NCBI RefSeq assembly: GCF_018132105.1
Contig: NZ_JWHL01000014.1
Location: forward strand, 1 to 64,000
Source of the DNA: Methanocalculus chunghsingensis
GTDB taxonomy: Archaea; Halobacteriota; Methanomicrobia; Methanomicrobiales; Methanocorpusculaceae
Direction of reading: 5' to 3'
DNA length: 64,000 nt
The translations under genes and the position numbers were made by a program. The notes under the pieces were generated by a model that made no database searches, was not told where the DNA came from, and saw only the letters and a list, made by a program, of their open reading frames with translations. Positions 7,344 through 18,101 of this stretch are shown in pieces (position 1 is the first letter of the stretch; each line of letters opens with the position of its first letter).

Positions 7344-10300
7344 CTACTTTGCCAGCTTGAACTTCTGGTTTGCCTGAAGTGTCTTGTTTGCAACTTCACT
7401 GACGTTCTCGATCATCTTTGCGACCTCGTCGATGCCGGCCGATGCCTCTTCGGTTGCGGCGGCGGCATCGCCTGCCTCACGGGCGTTCTCCTCGATGAGA
7501 CCGGTCACCTCATGGACACTGGCGGTGATCTCCTCGACGGTTGCCGCCTGCTCTTCTGCGGCACTTGCAACCTCCTCGATTGCACGGGAGATCTTCTCGA
7601 CCGAATCGACGATCTGGTTGAAGGCCTTGATCGTCTGCTCCATCTGGTCAGATCCGGCTTCGACGGCGGTGTTGGCGGTTCCCATCGCATCGACGGCACG
7701 CTTCGCCTTCGTCTGGAGTTCACCGATCATGCTTGCGATGCTCTCGGCGGATGAACCCGACTCTTGTGCGAGCGATTTGACCTCGGCGGCGACGACGGCA
7801 AACCCACGGCCTGCATCACCGGCCCGGGCCGCCTCGATAGCGGCATTGAGGGCGAGGAGGTTCGTCTGGTTCGAGATATCAGCGATGAGGCCGACGATCT
7901 TTCCAATCTGGTTCATCTGGTCGTTGATATCCTTGATGATGGCATCAACATCAGAAGCTGATGTGCTGATCTCGCCAATCCCCTTCTCGGCGGCGGCGGC
8001 AAGTTTTGCACCCTCTTTCGACTGATCATCGGCGTTTCGTGCAAGCGATGCAACTGATTCCGCATTCGAGGTGACCTCCTCGACGGCGGCGGAGAGATCC
8101 TCCATCGCACGGAGGACCTGCCGGGCACCGTTGTTCGCCTTCTCGGAGTTCTCACTGACCCGTCCGGTATTCCGGGCAACCTGCTGTGAACCGGAGGAGA
8201 TCTCCTCAACACTGGCGTTTGCCTCTTCCGAGATGGCGGCAAGCTCCTCCATCAGCCGGGAGACATCAGCAATAGCGAGGGAGACCTGGGTGCTCGTGTT
8301 GTTCATCGCCTTCTTCAGTCTCTCCATATCCCCGCGAGCGGTGACATCCTCAGAGAACCGGGTGCTGAAGTCTGCATTGGCAAAGGCATCGGCGAGCCGG
8401 ATCACTTCATTCACCGGCTGGACGACGGCATCGAGGGTCTTGTTTAAGCCATCGATGACCTTCCGGTAATCGCCGTGATGCTTCGATGCATCGGCACGGG
8501 TGGCAAGTTTCCCTTCAACAGCGGCATCTGCAAGCAGGTTTGCATCGGCAATCAGCATGTTGATTGCATCGATGCACTTGTTGACGCTGACCTTCATCTG
8601 GTTGTAATCACCGGCAAATTCAGCGGTAATCTTCTCAGGGATGTCACCATTGCTGATGCGGTTGACCGAGTCAGCCATCCCGTTGAGCGGTCTGACGACG
8701 GCATCAAGGGTATTGTTCAGGCCGTCGATGACCTTCTTAAAGTCACCCTGGTGTCTGGATCCATCCGCACGAACAGAGAGATTTCCTTCGACGGCACCAG
8801 CGGCAAGATAGTTTGCATCTTCCACCAGGAGATCGACCGCATCGATACACTTGTTGAGGTTGTTCTTGATCTCGTTGAAGTCGCCTTTGTACTCGTCGGT
8901 GATCTTCTCCGGGATGTCACCACTGCTGATCCGGTCGACATATTCGGCAGCGACATTGAGCGGCCCGATGACCGCATCGAGGGTATCATTCACACCATCT
9001 ACAATTGTACGGAAATCTCCCTGATGCTTCGTTGCATCAGCACGGGTATCCAGCCGCCCTTCAACAGCAGCCTCTACAAGCATGTTGGCATCCCCGACAA
9101 GGAGATTAACCGCATCGATACACTTATTGAGGTTGTTCTTGATCTCGTTGAAGTCACCTTTGTATTCGTCGTTTATCTTCTCCGGGATATCACCGTTGCT
9201 GATCCGGTCGACATATTCGGCAGCGACATTGAGCGGCCCGATGACCGCATCGAGGGTATCATTGACACCTTCAACAATCGCTCGGAAATCACCCTGGTGC
9301 TTCGTCGCATCGGCACGGGTATCCAGCCGCCCTTCAACAGCAGCCTCTACAAGAACATTTGCATCCCCGACAAGGAGATCGACCGCATCGATACACTTGT
9401 TGAGGTTGTTCTTGATCTCGTTGAAGTCGCCTTTGTACTCGTCGGTGATCTTCTCAGGAACATCACCGTTGCTGATACGCTCGACGTACTCGGCAGCAAC
9501 ATTCAGTGGACCGATGACCGAGTCGAGGGTCTCATTGACGCCCCCGATGATTCTGCCATAATCACCTTTGAACTGGCCGGCATCACCACGGACATCAAGC
9601 CTCCCTTCAGCGGCGGCAGCACTGATCGTATTCATCTCACTGCCGAACCGCTGGATCGTCGTGACGACATCCCCAAATGCACGTGCAACCTGTCCGATCT
9701 CATCCCCGCTTCCATCGACCTGAACAGTGCCGGAGAGGTCGCCGTCGGTGACACGCCTGCCGAGGGCGACGAGCTCATCCATCCTGCGGGCGATTGAACG
9801 GCCAAAGAAGATCGCGATACCGCCGCCGATGATGATGGCACCGATCACAATGGCAAGGATCGCATTTCTGATCTCATCGATCGGCCCGGTGAAGTCTGCC
9901 CAGTCGGCACCGGCAACGATGTACCAGTCGAGATCAGGGTAATAGGTAAACGAGCTGATCTTGTCATCACCCTCCCAGTTGTACCTGATAACTCCATCCC
10001 TCTCTGCGAGGATCTCCCGGGCAAAGTCGTACTGTGCCAGGCTCTGGCCCTGCATCGTCGGGTGGATCAGAAGGGTGCCGGTGCTGTCCATGACATACAT
10101 ATATCCGGTCTGGCCGACGACGGCATCCCTGATATTCTGCTGAATGACTCCAAGGGTTGCCTCTTCAGGAATCCCGACAAAGAGAATACCGATGACCGCT
10201 CCCTGTGCGTTCCTGATCGGCTCATATGCAGTGATATAGTTAACGCCAACGACATTGGCAGTTCCATAGAAGGTCTCCCCACGCGAGACGACAGCGGTAT

Positions 10301-10793
10301 AGACCTCCTGTGATACCGGGGTTCCAACAACACGCCTGCCATCCGCACCGAAGACCGAGGTGGATACCCGGATCGCCTGGTTGCCCTGCACCTGGAAGAT
10401 GGTTGCAGCAGCACCATCAAGCTGATTTGAGAGGCTGTCGACGAGTTGATGATTATCATTGACAACATAAACCTGCCCTGCTGCATTAACAAGGACAAGC
10501 TGCCCGTCCCGGATCTCCGGAGTCCCCTGAGCATTAAAATTATAGCGGAGGACGTTCAGGCCTCCCCGGACCAGCTGCATCGTCAGGGTATAGACACTCT
10601 CCGTCTCCTGTCGCGTATCCTGAACCATGAGGGCAAACTGCGTTTCAACCTGTTCCTCGATCGCCCCGCTTGCAGAATTATAAGCGACGATACCAAGGAG
10701 CACCGTCGGCAGGATGACGAGTGCGATACAGATGACCAGAATCTTCGTCCCGATCTTCATGTTTCTAAAGCCTGCTAGTACACCATTTGACAT
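7344..10793 (-). CDS. Methyl-accepting chemotaxis protein with a long tandem HAMP array, copy 1
   Basis: The 1149-residue receptor has an N-terminal helix, an extracytoplasmic Cache segment (~45-310; [20 protein letters not shown] and [16 protein letters not shown] fit the Cache3/Cache2 fusion type) and a second helix (~318-340). Next is a canonical HAMP (residues ~340-395) and then about ten further HAMP-like units. These alternate between an [10 protein letters not shown] form (four copies) and an [16 protein letters not shown] form (five copies), closing with a FSTRFSED unit. The last ~300 residues are the MCP signalling hairpin with the tip [26 protein letters not shown]-type sequence. 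The ATG at 10793 is chosen because GGAGGTG lies five bases upstream; the GTG two codons earlier is less likely. It probably forms an operon with the CheW downstream. Confidence 0.93.
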   Translation of the reverse strand: MSNGVLAGFRNMKIGTKILVICIALVILPTVLLGIVAYNSASGAIEEQVETQFALMVQDTRQETESVYTLTMQLVRGGLNVLRYNFNAQGTPEIRDGQLVLVNAAGQVYVVNDNHQLVDSLSNQLDGAAATIFQVQGNQAIRVSTSVFGADGRRVVGTPVSQEVYTAVVSRGETFYGTANVVGVNYITAYEPIRNAQGAVIGILFVGIPEEATLGVIQQNIRDAVVGQTGYMYVMDSTGTLLIHPTMQGQSLAQYDFAREILAERDGVIRYNWEGDDKISSFTYYPDLDWYIVAGADWADFTGPIDEIRNAILAIVIGAIIIGGGIAIFFGRSIARRMDELVALGRRVTDGDLSGTVQVDGSGDEIGQVARAFGDVVTTIQRFGSEMNTISAAAAEGRLDVRGDAGQFKGDYGRIIGGVNETLDSVIGPLNVAAEYVERISNGDVPEKITDEYKGDFNEIKNNLNKCIDAVDLLVGDANVLVEAAVEGRLDTRADATKHQGDFRAIVEGVNDTLDAVIGPLNVAAEYVDRISNGDIPEKINDEYKGDFNEIKNNLNKCIDAVNLLVGDANMLVEAAVEGRLDTRADATKHQGDFRTIVDGVNDTLDAVIGPLNVAAEYVDRISSGDIPEKITDEYKGDFNEIKNNLNKCIDAVDLLVEDANYLAAGAVEGNLSVRADGSRHQGDFKKVIDGLNNTLDAVVRPLNGMADSVNRISNGDIPEKITAEFAGDYNQMKVSVNKCIDAINMLIADANLLADAAVEGKLATRADASKHHGDYRKVIDGLNKTLDAVVQPVNEVIRLADAFANADFSTRFSEDVTARGDMERLKKAMNNTSTQVSLAIADVSRLMEELAAISEEANASVEEISSGSQQVARNTGRVSENSEKANNGARQVLRAMEDLSAAVEEVTSNAESVASLARNADDQSKEGAKLAAAAEKGIGEISTSASDVDAIIKDINDQMNQIGKIVGLIADISNQTNLLALNAAIEAARAGDAGRGFAVVAAEVKSLAQESGSSAESIASMIGELQTKAKRAVDAMGTANTAVEAGSDQMEQTIKAFNQIVDSVEKISRAIEEVASAAEEQAATVEEITASVHEVTGLIEENAREAGDAAAATEEASAGIDEVAKMIENVSEVANKTLQANQKFKLAK

Positions 10794-11144
10794 AACCACA
10801 CCTCCACCATCAGACCCACTGGAATACCCGGATTCCGGATGGGTTGATTGTATGTATCATTAAAGACCCGTTGATCAGCCAATCTACGGGAACTTATTAT
10901 TTCATTGGAATTCTGATCTCCTCGCCAAAAAACTGATGGATTACGAACCAGAGCAGATCAGACGAGGATAACAAAACAATACCTATAATACATCCTAAGA
11001 TAAAAAAGTTATTTTAAATTATATTTTATTTATAATTATTATATAAATAAAATAGATAGGGAGATATAGATTACTCTAAGATTATAAAAAAGGAATAATT
11101 TCCTGGAGATATACTATCCCCACAGGCGGTTCTGCTTCAGCCCG
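10794..11144. other. AT-rich gap: terminator side of cheW copy 2 and promoter region of MCP copy 1
   Basis: No gene is seen in these 351 bases. The part 11007-11065 is almost pure A and T and contains several TATA-like runs, which could serve the minus-strand MCP gene, though at more than 200 bases from its ATG. On the minus strand a run of six T residues (11087-11092) soon after the cheW stop fits an archaeal terminator. Confidence 0.5.
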
Positions 11145-11648
11145 CTATTCGGAGAGCATCTCACCAAGGAGCTGTTTGATATCGATCCAGATGACGAGAT
11201 CGGTCGCATCCCGATCCTTTCCCTGAGCCTTCTTCTTGATGATCCCAAGAATACACGAGTCATCATCCGAATCGACCGCCCCGGTCTGATCGACATGGCT
11301 CATCTCGAAGGTCGAGACCGAGAGGACATCATCGACCATGATCCCGACCTTCTTCTTTGTGATATTCTCGTCAAGGACGATGATCCGGGATTCCTCCTCG
11401 GCACGGCTCGATCCGATGATGTTCAGCCGGGCCTTGAGATCGATGATGGTGGTGATCTCGCCACGGAGATCGATGATCCCCTTGATGTAGGAGGGAGAGT
11501 TGGGGAGGGCGGAGATCCGCGTGTACTCCACCACCTCACGGACCTCGAAGAGGTCGATGGCGAAGGTTTCATCGCCGAGGACGAACTCAACGACCTGGAT
11601 TGACCCGTTTGCACCCGCCTCCAGCTCATTCTCTGTTCTTGCAGACAT
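11145..11648 (-). CDS. cheW: CheW adaptor protein, copy 2
   Basis: 167 residues with the same CheW landmarks as copy 1 (FVLGDETFAIDLFEVREV, SPSYIKGIIDLRG, IMVDDVLSV). It begins with a distinct N-terminus, MSARTENELEAG. It starts 10 bases after the stop of MCP copy 2, the same spacing as in the first pair, so the two-gene unit was duplicated as a whole. At DNA level the two cheW copies differ at many third codon positions, more than the MCP signalling domains do. Each adaptor may be dedicated to its own receptor, or they may be interchangeable; the sequence does not decide this. Confidence 0.93.
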   Translation of the reverse strand: MSARTENELEAGANGSIQVVEFVLGDETFAIDLFEVREVVEYTRISALPNSPSYIKGIIDLRGEITTIIDLKARLNIIGSSRAEEESRIIVLDENITKKKVGIMVDDVLSVSTFEMSHVDQTGAVDSDDDSCILGIIKKKAQGKDRDATDLVIWIDIKQLLGEMLSE

Positions 11649-11658
11649 TGTCGCACAC

Positions 11659-14600
11659 CTACTTCGCCAGCTTGAACTTCTGGTTCATCTGGAGCGTCTT
11701 GTTGGCAACATCGCTGACATTCTCGATCATCCTTGTAATCTCATCGATGCTTGCCGATGCCTCTTCGGTCGCGGCGGCGGCATCGCCTGCCTCACGGGCA
11801 TTCTCCTCGATGAGACCGGTCACCTCATGGACACTGGCGGTGATCTCCTCGACGGTTGCCGCCTGCTCTTCTGCGGCACTTGCAACCTCCTCGATTGCAC
11901 GGGAGATCTTCTCGACCGAATCGACGATCTGGTTGAAGGCCTTGATCGTCTGCTCCATCTGGTCAGAACCGGCTTCGACGGCGGTGTTGGCGGTTCCCAT
12001 CGCATCGACGGCACGCTTCGCCTTCGTCTGGAGTTCACCGATCATGCTTGCGATGCTCTCGGCGGATGAACCCGACTCTTGTGCGAGCGATTTGACCTCG
12101 GCGGCGACGACGGCAAACCCACGGCCTGCATCGCCGGCCCGGGCCGCCTCGATAGCGGCATTGAGGGCGAGGAGGTTCGTCTGGTTCGAGATATCAGCGA
12201 TGAGGCCGACGATCTTTCCGATCTGGTTCATCTGGTCGTTGATATCCTTGATGATGGCATCAACATCCGAGGCAGAGGTGCTGATCTCACCGATACCCTT
12301 CTCGGCGGCGGCGGCAAGTTTTGCACCCTCTTTCGACTGTTCATCGGCATTCCGGGCAATTGCAGCGACCGATTCGGCATTCGAGGTGACCTCCTCGACG
12401 GCGGCGGAGAGATCCTCCATCGCACGGAGGACCTGCCTGGCACCGTTGTTCGCCTTCTCGGAGTTCTCACTCACCTTTCCGGTATTCCGGGCGACCTGCT
12501 GTGAACCGGAGGCGACCTCCTCTACACCGGCACTCGCCTCTTCGGAGGTTGCGGCAAGCTCCTCCATCATCCGGGAGACATCGGCGACGGCAAGGGAGAT
12601 CTGGGTGCTGACGTTGTTCATCGCGTTCTTCAGCTTCTCAAGATCACCACGGGCGTTGACATCCTCAGAGAACCGGGTGCTGAAGTCGGCGTTTGCAAAG
12701 GAGTCTGCAAGCCGGATCACCTCGTTTACAGGGGTAATGACCGCATCAAGGGTGTTATTGACACCTGCCACGATCTTTCTGAAATCGCCCTGATGTTTCG
12801 TTGCATCGGCACGGGTGGCAAGCTTTCCATCAACGGCAGCCTTTGCGAGCATCTCTGCATCAGCTACAAGAAGGTTCACGGCATTGATGCACTTGTTCAG
12901 ATTGTTCTTGATCTCGTTGAAGTCACCTTTATATTCGTCGGTTATCTTCTCCGGGATGTCACCGTTGCTGATCCGATCAACATATTCGGCAGCAACATTA
13001 AGAGGGCCGATGACGGCATCAAGGGTATCATTCACACCTTCAACAATCGCTCGGAAATCACCCTGGTGCTTCGTCGCATCGGCACGGGTATCCAGCCGAC
13101 CTTCAACAGCAGCCTCAACAAGAACATTTGCATCCCCGACAAGGAGATTAACCGCATCGATACATTTGTTGAGGTTGTTCTTGATCTCGTTGAAGTCACC
13201 GTTATAGGTGTCTGTGATCTTTTCAGGAATGTCACCGTTGCTGATCCGATTGACATATTTGGCAGCAACATTGAGCGGCCCGATGACCGAGTCGAGGGTC
13301 TCATTCACACCTGCCACGATCTTTCTGAAATCACCCTGGTGTTTCGTCGCATCGGCACGGGTGGCGAGCATTCCATCCACTGCCGCCTTTGCGAGCATAT
13401 CTGCATCTGCTACAAGAAGGTCCACGGCATTGATGCACTTGTTCAGATTATTCTTGATCTCGTTGAAGTCACCTTTGTATTCATCGGTTATCTTCTCCGG
13501 GATGTCACCGTTGCTGATACGTTCGACATACTCGGCAGCCATATTCAGGGGACCGACAACTGCATTGAGGGTCTCATTCACACCTTCAACAATTGCTCGG
13601 AAATCACCCTGGTGCTTCGTCGCATCGGCACGGGTATCCAGCCGCCCTTCAACAGCAGCCTCAACAAGCATATTGGCATCCCGGACAAGGAGATCAACCG
13701 CATCAATACACTTGTTGAGGTTGTTCTTGATCTCGTTGAAGTCGCCTTTGTACTCATCGGTGATCTTCTCAGGAACATCACCGTTGCTGATACGCTCGAC
13801 GTACTCGGCAGCAACATTCAGTGGACCGATGACCGAGTCGAGGGTCTCATTGACGCCCCCGATGATTCTGCCATAATCACCTTTGAACTGGCCGGCATCA
13901 CCACGGACATCGAGCCTCCCTTCAGCGGCGGCAGCACTGATCGTATTCATCTCACTGCCGAACCGCTGGATCGTCGTGACGACATCGCCAAACGCACTTG
14001 CTACCTGTCCGATCTCATCCCCGCTTCCATCGACCTTGACGGTGCCGGAGAGGTCGCCGTCGGTGACACGCCTGCCGAGGGCGACGAGCTCATCCATTCT
14101 TCGGGCGATTGAACGGCCAAAGAAGATCGCGATACCGCCGCCGATGATGATGGCACCGATCACAATGGCAAGGATCGCATTTCTGATCTCATCGATCGGT
14201 CCGGTGAAGTCGGCAACATCCGCAGCTCCGACAACATGCCAGTCAAGGGGCGCAAAATACGCAAACCCGGCAATCCGGTCCACTCCATTCCATTGATAAT
14301 GGATGACGCCTTCGCCCTGACTGATTATCCTCTTGATAAAGTCCTCATTTCCAAGATTGTCACCTTCGATGGTTGGATGGACCAGGAGAGTTCCTTGAGA
14401 ATTGACGACAAAGACGTATCCGTTCTCACCAATAACAGTCCGCCGGATCTCCTCCTTGAGAACACCAAGGGACGTCTCTTCAGGAATACCGACGAAGAGG
14501 ATACCAATGATCGCACCACCCGGTCCACGGATCGGTTCATATACGGTGATATACTCTCTACCGACGACATTGGCAGTCCCATAAAAGGTCTCGCCACGCG

Positions 14601-15108
14601 AGACGACAGCAGTATAGACATCCTGTGCCACAGGTGTCCCGACGACACGCCTGCCATCTGCCCCGTAAATCGAGGTGGAGACCCGGATCGCCTGGTTGCC
14701 CTGCACCTGGAAGATCGTCGCAGCCGCGCCATCAAACTGTCTGGCGAGGCCATCGACGACCTCGTGGTTATCATTGACGATATAGACCTGCCCTCCGGCA
14801 TTCACAAGCACCAATTGGCCGTCCCGGATCTCCGGTGTACCATGACTGTTGAAGTTATATCTGAGGACATTCAGCCCTGACTGCACCAGCTCCATCGTCA
14901 GGGTATAGACTCCGTCAGCCATACCTTCGATATCGTGCGATTGAACTGTCAGCCGTCTCTCAATCTGATCTTCAACCGCCCCGCTCGCCGAATTATATGC
15001 GACGACACCAAGGAGCGTCGTCGGAATGATGACGAGCGCCATACATATGATAAGGATCTTCGTCCCCATCTTCATGTTTCGAAATGTTCCAGTAATCCCC
15101 TGTGACAT
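11659..15108 (-). CDS. Methyl-accepting chemotaxis protein with a long tandem HAMP array, copy 2
   Basis: The 1149-residue receptor has the same order as copy 1: helix, Cache segment ([19 protein letters not shown]), helix, canonical HAMP, alternating HAMP-like units and the MCP signalling hairpin. The HAMP array again has four ISNGD-type units and five AAxxGxLxTRAD-type units, but two are of an [12 protein letters not shown] or [12 protein letters not shown] subtype. The start is the ATG at 15108 (MSQGITGTF), aligned with copy 1; a 29-residue upstream extension has no homologue there. A GGGAAGAG stretch precedes it. The C-terminal half is almost identical in DNA to copy 1, while the sensor domain has diverged, so the two should detect different signals but feed the same pathway. 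Confidence 0.92.
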   Translation of the reverse strand: MSQGITGTFRNMKMGTKILIICMALVIIPTTLLGVVAYNSASGAVEDQIERRLTVQSHDIEGMADGVYTLTMELVQSGLNVLRYNFNSHGTPEIRDGQLVLVNAGGQVYIVNDNHEVVDGLARQFDGAAATIFQVQGNQAIRVSTSIYGADGRRVVGTPVAQDVYTAVVSRGETFYGTANVVGREYITVYEPIRGPGGAIIGILFVGIPEETSLGVLKEEIRRTVIGENGYVFVVNSQGTLLVHPTIEGDNLGNEDFIKRIISQGEGVIHYQWNGVDRIAGFAYFAPLDWHVVGAADVADFTGPIDEIRNAILAIVIGAIIIGGGIAIFFGRSIARRMDELVALGRRVTDGDLSGTVKVDGSGDEIGQVASAFGDVVTTIQRFGSEMNTISAAAAEGRLDVRGDAGQFKGDYGRIIGGVNETLDSVIGPLNVAAEYVERISNGDVPEKITDEYKGDFNEIKNNLNKCIDAVDLLVRDANMLVEAAVEGRLDTRADATKHQGDFRAIVEGVNETLNAVVGPLNMAAEYVERISNGDIPEKITDEYKGDFNEIKNNLNKCINAVDLLVADADMLAKAAVDGMLATRADATKHQGDFRKIVAGVNETLDSVIGPLNVAAKYVNRISNGDIPEKITDTYNGDFNEIKNNLNKCIDAVNLLVGDANVLVEAAVEGRLDTRADATKHQGDFRAIVEGVNDTLDAVIGPLNVAAEYVDRISNGDIPEKITDEYKGDFNEIKNNLNKCINAVNLLVADAEMLAKAAVDGKLATRADATKHQGDFRKIVAGVNNTLDAVITPVNEVIRLADSFANADFSTRFSEDVNARGDLEKLKNAMNNVSTQISLAVADVSRMMEELAATSEEASAGVEEVASGSQQVARNTGKVSENSEKANNGARQVLRAMEDLSAAVEEVTSNAESVAAIARNADEQSKEGAKLAAAAEKGIGEISTSASDVDAIIKDINDQMNQIGKIVGLIADISNQTNLLALNAAIEAARAGDAGRGFAVVAAEVKSLAQESGSSAESIASMIGELQTKAKRAVDAMGTANTAVEAGSDQMEQTIKAFNQIVDSVEKISRAIEEVASAAEEQAATVEEITASVHEVTGLIEENAREAGDAAAATEEASASIDEITRMIENVSDVANKTLQMNQKFKLAK

Positions 15109-15524
15109 GGATCTCTTCCCTCTCATTGCGATGGTGGTGCATGACCAGCGGGGGTGGGGGATTCGATCTGAAGCTCCCGGAGACCTGTCGCCCATCCAGC
15201 GGAGACAGCCCCGATATCAGCACCATACCAATAGCAAGCGTATAGTGTTCTCCATTTATGCAATGATTAATTGATATGCAAATGGATCCAATCACTTTCT
15301 TTTACCCGATATAGTAAAAAGATATCGAAATGATTCAGGGAGGATACATAGCTCTGCGACGAAAAGGAATACCGGAACATCCCGCTATCAATTCCTTTAA
15401 TTCAGGGTAATCAGGCACAGGATTAAAAAAAGACATTTCACACACCCCCGGGATGGAGAGCATGCGAGAGATACCACATACCAGATTACCCCCATGCAGA
15501 AGGGGCCGGAAGAGGCAGAGACCC
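15109..15524. other. 416-base gap upstream of MCP copy 2 and downstream of a histidine kinase
   Basis: This gap holds the promoter region of MCP copy 2 on the minus strand. It has AT-rich elements around 15250-15330 and an imperfect palindrome described separately. On the minus strand the run ATCCTGTGCCTG and a string of A residues at 15425-15432 lie close to the kinase end. No protein-coding frame here has a start, a ribosome site and family-like content. Confidence 0.4.
15252..15285. promoter_or_regulatory. Imperfect 34-bp palindrome upstream of MCP copy 2
   Basis: CCATTTATGCAATGA and TATGCAAATGG face each other around an AT-rich centre (GATTAATTGA). The outer six bases CCATTT and AAATGG pair perfectly, and TGCA occurs in both arms with one base of offset. 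It sits about 145 bases before the MCP start and could be a regulator-binding site overlapping the promoter. No equivalent was found before MCP copy 1. Confidence 0.3.
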
Positions 15525-17537
15525 CTATCTCTTTTCGATCCTGAACTTCCCGGCAGGCACCATAATCTCAAATACCGCCCCCTCACCATACACCCCCGTC
15601 TCGCGGATGGCAATCCCGGTGATGGCAAGGATCCCGCGGGAAAGATAGAGCCCGAAACCAGTGTTTCTGCCAAACCCCTTCTCAAAGATCTCTTCCTTCA
15701 GATCATCAGGAATACCGCAGCCATCATCCTCACAGACGATGACGAGATGATCCTCCCGCTCATAGCACCGGATGTGGACGTTCTCTGCCCCTTTCGCATA
15801 TCGGATAGTGTTGTCATAGAGATTCTGAAAGACCTTCTCAAACATCGGGTCAGCATAGACCAAGTATCCCCCACAGTCATGTCGGATAGGGAGCCGTTCA
15901 TCATAACCGATCATCGCGATGATGGCAGTTACCGACTGCCATGCGGGTGCCAGGATACCGAGATCCTCATACATTTCTGCAAACCGGATCTGCCTTTCGA
16001 TGGCAGCTGCCGCCTTCTCCATACCACCGAGATACCCGGACACTGCCAGATCACCGGAATCCTCCCGTGCCAGTCCGAGATATGCCTGGAGTGCCATGAG
16101 CTGGTTGCGGATATCATGCCGGGTGATGCCGGAGAGGAGCCGGAGTTTTGCATGTGCGGTATGGAGAGCTTCTTCGGCGGCTTTGCGGTCAGTGATATCA
16201 GTCAGGAGAAGGCAGTTCAGATCCCCGGTCGATGCAGTTCTGATCTCAAGATGACGGAGCTGCCCGTCCGGGTCCGGCATGGCCACCGTCACCGGCCTCT
16301 TCCCGGATGGCAGCCCACCTGCATCGAAGAGTGCTGATCCCCACCCGGAATGAACGGTATGGTCGCCACCCCCGTCCGGATGGATGCGATTGCAGAGGGA
16401 TTCGATATCAGGGATATCCTCTCCTGAACATCCGAGTATGTCAAGGAGCCTCTCATTGACATAGATCGTCCTCCATTGCCGGTTCGCGATGAGGATGCCG
16501 GCAGGTGCGAGAGAGGCGAACATCCGGAACTGTGCCTCACTCTCCCGAACCCTCTCCTGATATTCTTCAATGGAATGGAGCATGATATTGATCGAACCGG
16601 CGAGGGATGCAATCTCATCATCACCCCGGACAGAGACGACTCCTTTCTGATCTGGCACAGCCGCGATTCCCCCCACCTCGGTGCTGAGCGTATTGATCCT
16701 TGTCAGGAAGAGGTGGCGGATGAGAAGATAGAGGAAGACAGAGATGATCAGCAGGAGAATGACCATAGCAGCCATCATCGACCGGAATGAGAGAAGGCCA
16801 AGCCTGTAGATCTCCCGATCAAGCGTGATGGAGAGGGTGAGTGCCGGCTCCCCATGGATATCCCAAAGGATGCGGGAACCGGTGATCTCCGAGGCATCAG
16901 GAGATACCACCTTTGCCGGGGGCGACCCGGTATCGAGGGTGATGGGGACGCCCACCTGCGAAGAGATCCCATCCACCCAGGCATCATCGATCAGTCTCGC
17001 AAAGAGGAGGGTACCCATGGGAGGCCCCTCCCCCGAGCTCATCAGAATCGGCCTGGCAGCAACAAGCAGACATCCCGCTTCAGTCCCATACAGCCCGGCG
17101 AGTTCGTCACCCCCGGAGGAGAGGAGATACGAGTTGACCCCATAGACAGCATCCGGGATTTGTATCTCCCCCCCGGTAGCGGCATCAAAACCTCCGGCAT
17201 AGACGACGGTGCCATCACGGTGCGTATAGACGATGATATTGAGATCGAGGTACTCAAAGACATCATCATAGAGGTTGACGGATTCATATTCCGGATACTC
17301 CCCCTGAATATAGCGGTAGGTATCATCCCAGACCGCCCAGTCATGCACAACCGTCAACATGAACTGCTGATCACGCTCAATCGTCCGGACTGCCAGATCG
17401 AGCGTGGCATCAAGATCCTTCTCTTCAAGGGAGATAAACCCGTCAAGGATGAAGAGATGGGATATCACCCCGATACCGCTGATGAGGAGGAGGGAGAGCC
17501 CGATGATAATAAGAATCGTCTTTGCCTGAATATTCAT
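15525..17537 (-). CDS. Sensor histidine kinase: extracytoplasmic CHASE4-like domain, HAMP, PAS, transmitter
   Basis: The protein has 670 residues if it starts at MNIQAKTILIII, which gives a normal first membrane helix. A 15-residue upstream extension is possible but less likely. Residues ~30-255 form an outside sensor with VVHDWAVWDDTYRYIQG, the signature of CHASE4. A second helix (~262-285), a HAMP segment and a PAS domain (~335-455) follow. The transmitter has the methanogen-type H-box GITRHDIRNQLMAL, then NLYDNTIRYAKGAENV (N-box), EDDGCGIPDD and GRNTGFGLYLSRGIL. It lacks a linked receiver. Its 5' flank lies next to a long direct repeat. Confidence 0.88.
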   Translation of the reverse strand: MNIQAKTILIIIGLSLLLISGIGVISHLFILDGFISLEEKDLDATLDLAVRTIERDQQFMLTVVHDWAVWDDTYRYIQGEYPEYESVNLYDDVFEYLDLNIIVYTHRDGTVVYAGGFDAATGGEIQIPDAVYGVNSYLLSSGGDELAGLYGTEAGCLLVAARPILMSSGEGPPMGTLLFARLIDDAWVDGISSQVGVPITLDTGSPPAKVVSPDASEITGSRILWDIHGEPALTLSITLDREIYRLGLLSFRSMMAAMVILLLIISVFLYLLIRHLFLTRINTLSTEVGGIAAVPDQKGVVSVRGDDEIASLAGSINIMLHSIEEYQERVRESEAQFRMFASLAPAGILIANRQWRTIYVNERLLDILGCSGEDIPDIESLCNRIHPDGGGDHTVHSGWGSALFDAGGLPSGKRPVTVAMPDPDGQLRHLEIRTASTGDLNCLLLTDITDRKAAEEALHTAHAKLRLLSGITRHDIRNQLMALQAYLGLAREDSGDLAVSGYLGGMEKAAAAIERQIRFAEMYEDLGILAPAWQSVTAIIAMIGYDERLPIRHDCGGYLVYADPMFEKVFQNLYDNTIRYAKGAENVHIRCYEREDHLVIVCEDDGCGIPDDLKEEIFEKGFGRNTGFGLYLSRGILAITGIAIRETGVYGEGAVFEIMVPAGKFRIEKR

Positions 17538-17593
17538 CAGGCAGACCCCGATTGAAACATCTGAGATGAAAATGACAGGCACGTTCGCTCTGT

Positions 17594-17810
17594 CGCCGGG
17601 AGATGCATACCAGATATTAGAGGGAGAACATCATAAAGACACTGATTTGATGATCGAGCGGCAGAGAGAGGAGGTAAAACGATATCCGATCAAGGTACAA
17701 AGAACCGATACCTATCCGGGAAGATAGGCCCATTCACCAAATTTCATATCAGAAGATTAATAGTATCGAAGATCAATCGAATTATTGAATTGCCAATATG
17801 ATATACATAG
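17594..17810 (+). repeat. Direct repeat, left copy (~217 bp)
   Basis: This segment matches 18678-18894 without gaps at a constant offset of 1084 bases. The central part, from TCATAAAGACACTG to AATTATTG, differs at only a few positions, and the first ~37 bases are more diverged. It lies between the 5' end of the CHASE4 kinase (minus strand) and the second toxin-antitoxin pair. The two copies point the same way, so they bracket the toxin-antitoxin pair and the HsdR remnant. Confidence 0.9.
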
Positions 17811-17870
17811 CCTTCGGGGGACGATCCGGATCATGCAAACTCTCAAATCATCTGCGGAGTATTATATTCT

Positions 17871-18101
17871 ATGGCAAGTGAAGGGGAGACGATCACAATA
17901 AGCCATGAAACAAGGATGAAACTTTCCAGACTGCGAAAGGACGGGCAGTCATATGATTCCCTGATTTCCACTATGGCGGATGAGGTTCTGAAATTATCGG
18001 AAAGTGAAGAGGAGTGGGATGTAGAAAAGATTGAAAACGACATGAACACCATTCGGAAGACTACTACATTCACACCACTCAACGCTCTCTCACGCAGGTG
18101 A
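17871..18101 (+). CDS. Small antitoxin of the second toxin-antitoxin pair
   Basis: A 76-residue acidic protein with ETITISHETRMKLSRLRKDG then QSYDSLISTMADEVLKL, the same pattern as the antitoxin at 143-331: a beta strand, a G-x-SYD-x-I motif and an acidic tail ending TFTPLNAL. The tails also correspond (EFIPLDAL in the first copy). Its stop overlaps the GTG of the toxin gene in GTGA at 18098-18101. The module sits between two direct repeats and next to a restriction-gene remnant, so it looks acquired. Confidence 0.7.
   Translation: MASEGETITISHETRMKLSRLRKDGQSYDSLISTMADEVLKLSESEEEWDVEKIENDMNTIRKTTTFTPLNALSRR

Noticed and set aside
8470-9560. Possible CRISPR-like or satellite repeats at ~276-base spacing
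   Set aside because: The periodic similarity is explained by coding repeats of paired HAMP units. No short repeats with unique spacers or cas genes were seen anywhere in the window.
8475-9797. Long plus-strand open frame (440 codons) opposite MCP copy 1
   Set aside because: It is antisense to the repeated HAMP array. The repeats and strong codon bias keep the reverse frame open, and the same artefact occurs at 12793-14112. The MCP frame has clear domains and a ribosome site.
11600-12793. Plus-strand open frame of 397 codons rich in Ser and Ala
   Set aside because: It is antisense to the MCP signalling helices of copy 2, low in complexity and without domain signatures. The equivalent frame at 7384-8025 opposite copy 1 has the same origin.
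15453-16337. Plus-strand frame of 294 codons
   Set aside because: It is antisense to the transmitter and PAS part of the CHASE4 kinase. Rich in Pro, Arg and Cys, it lacks family features.
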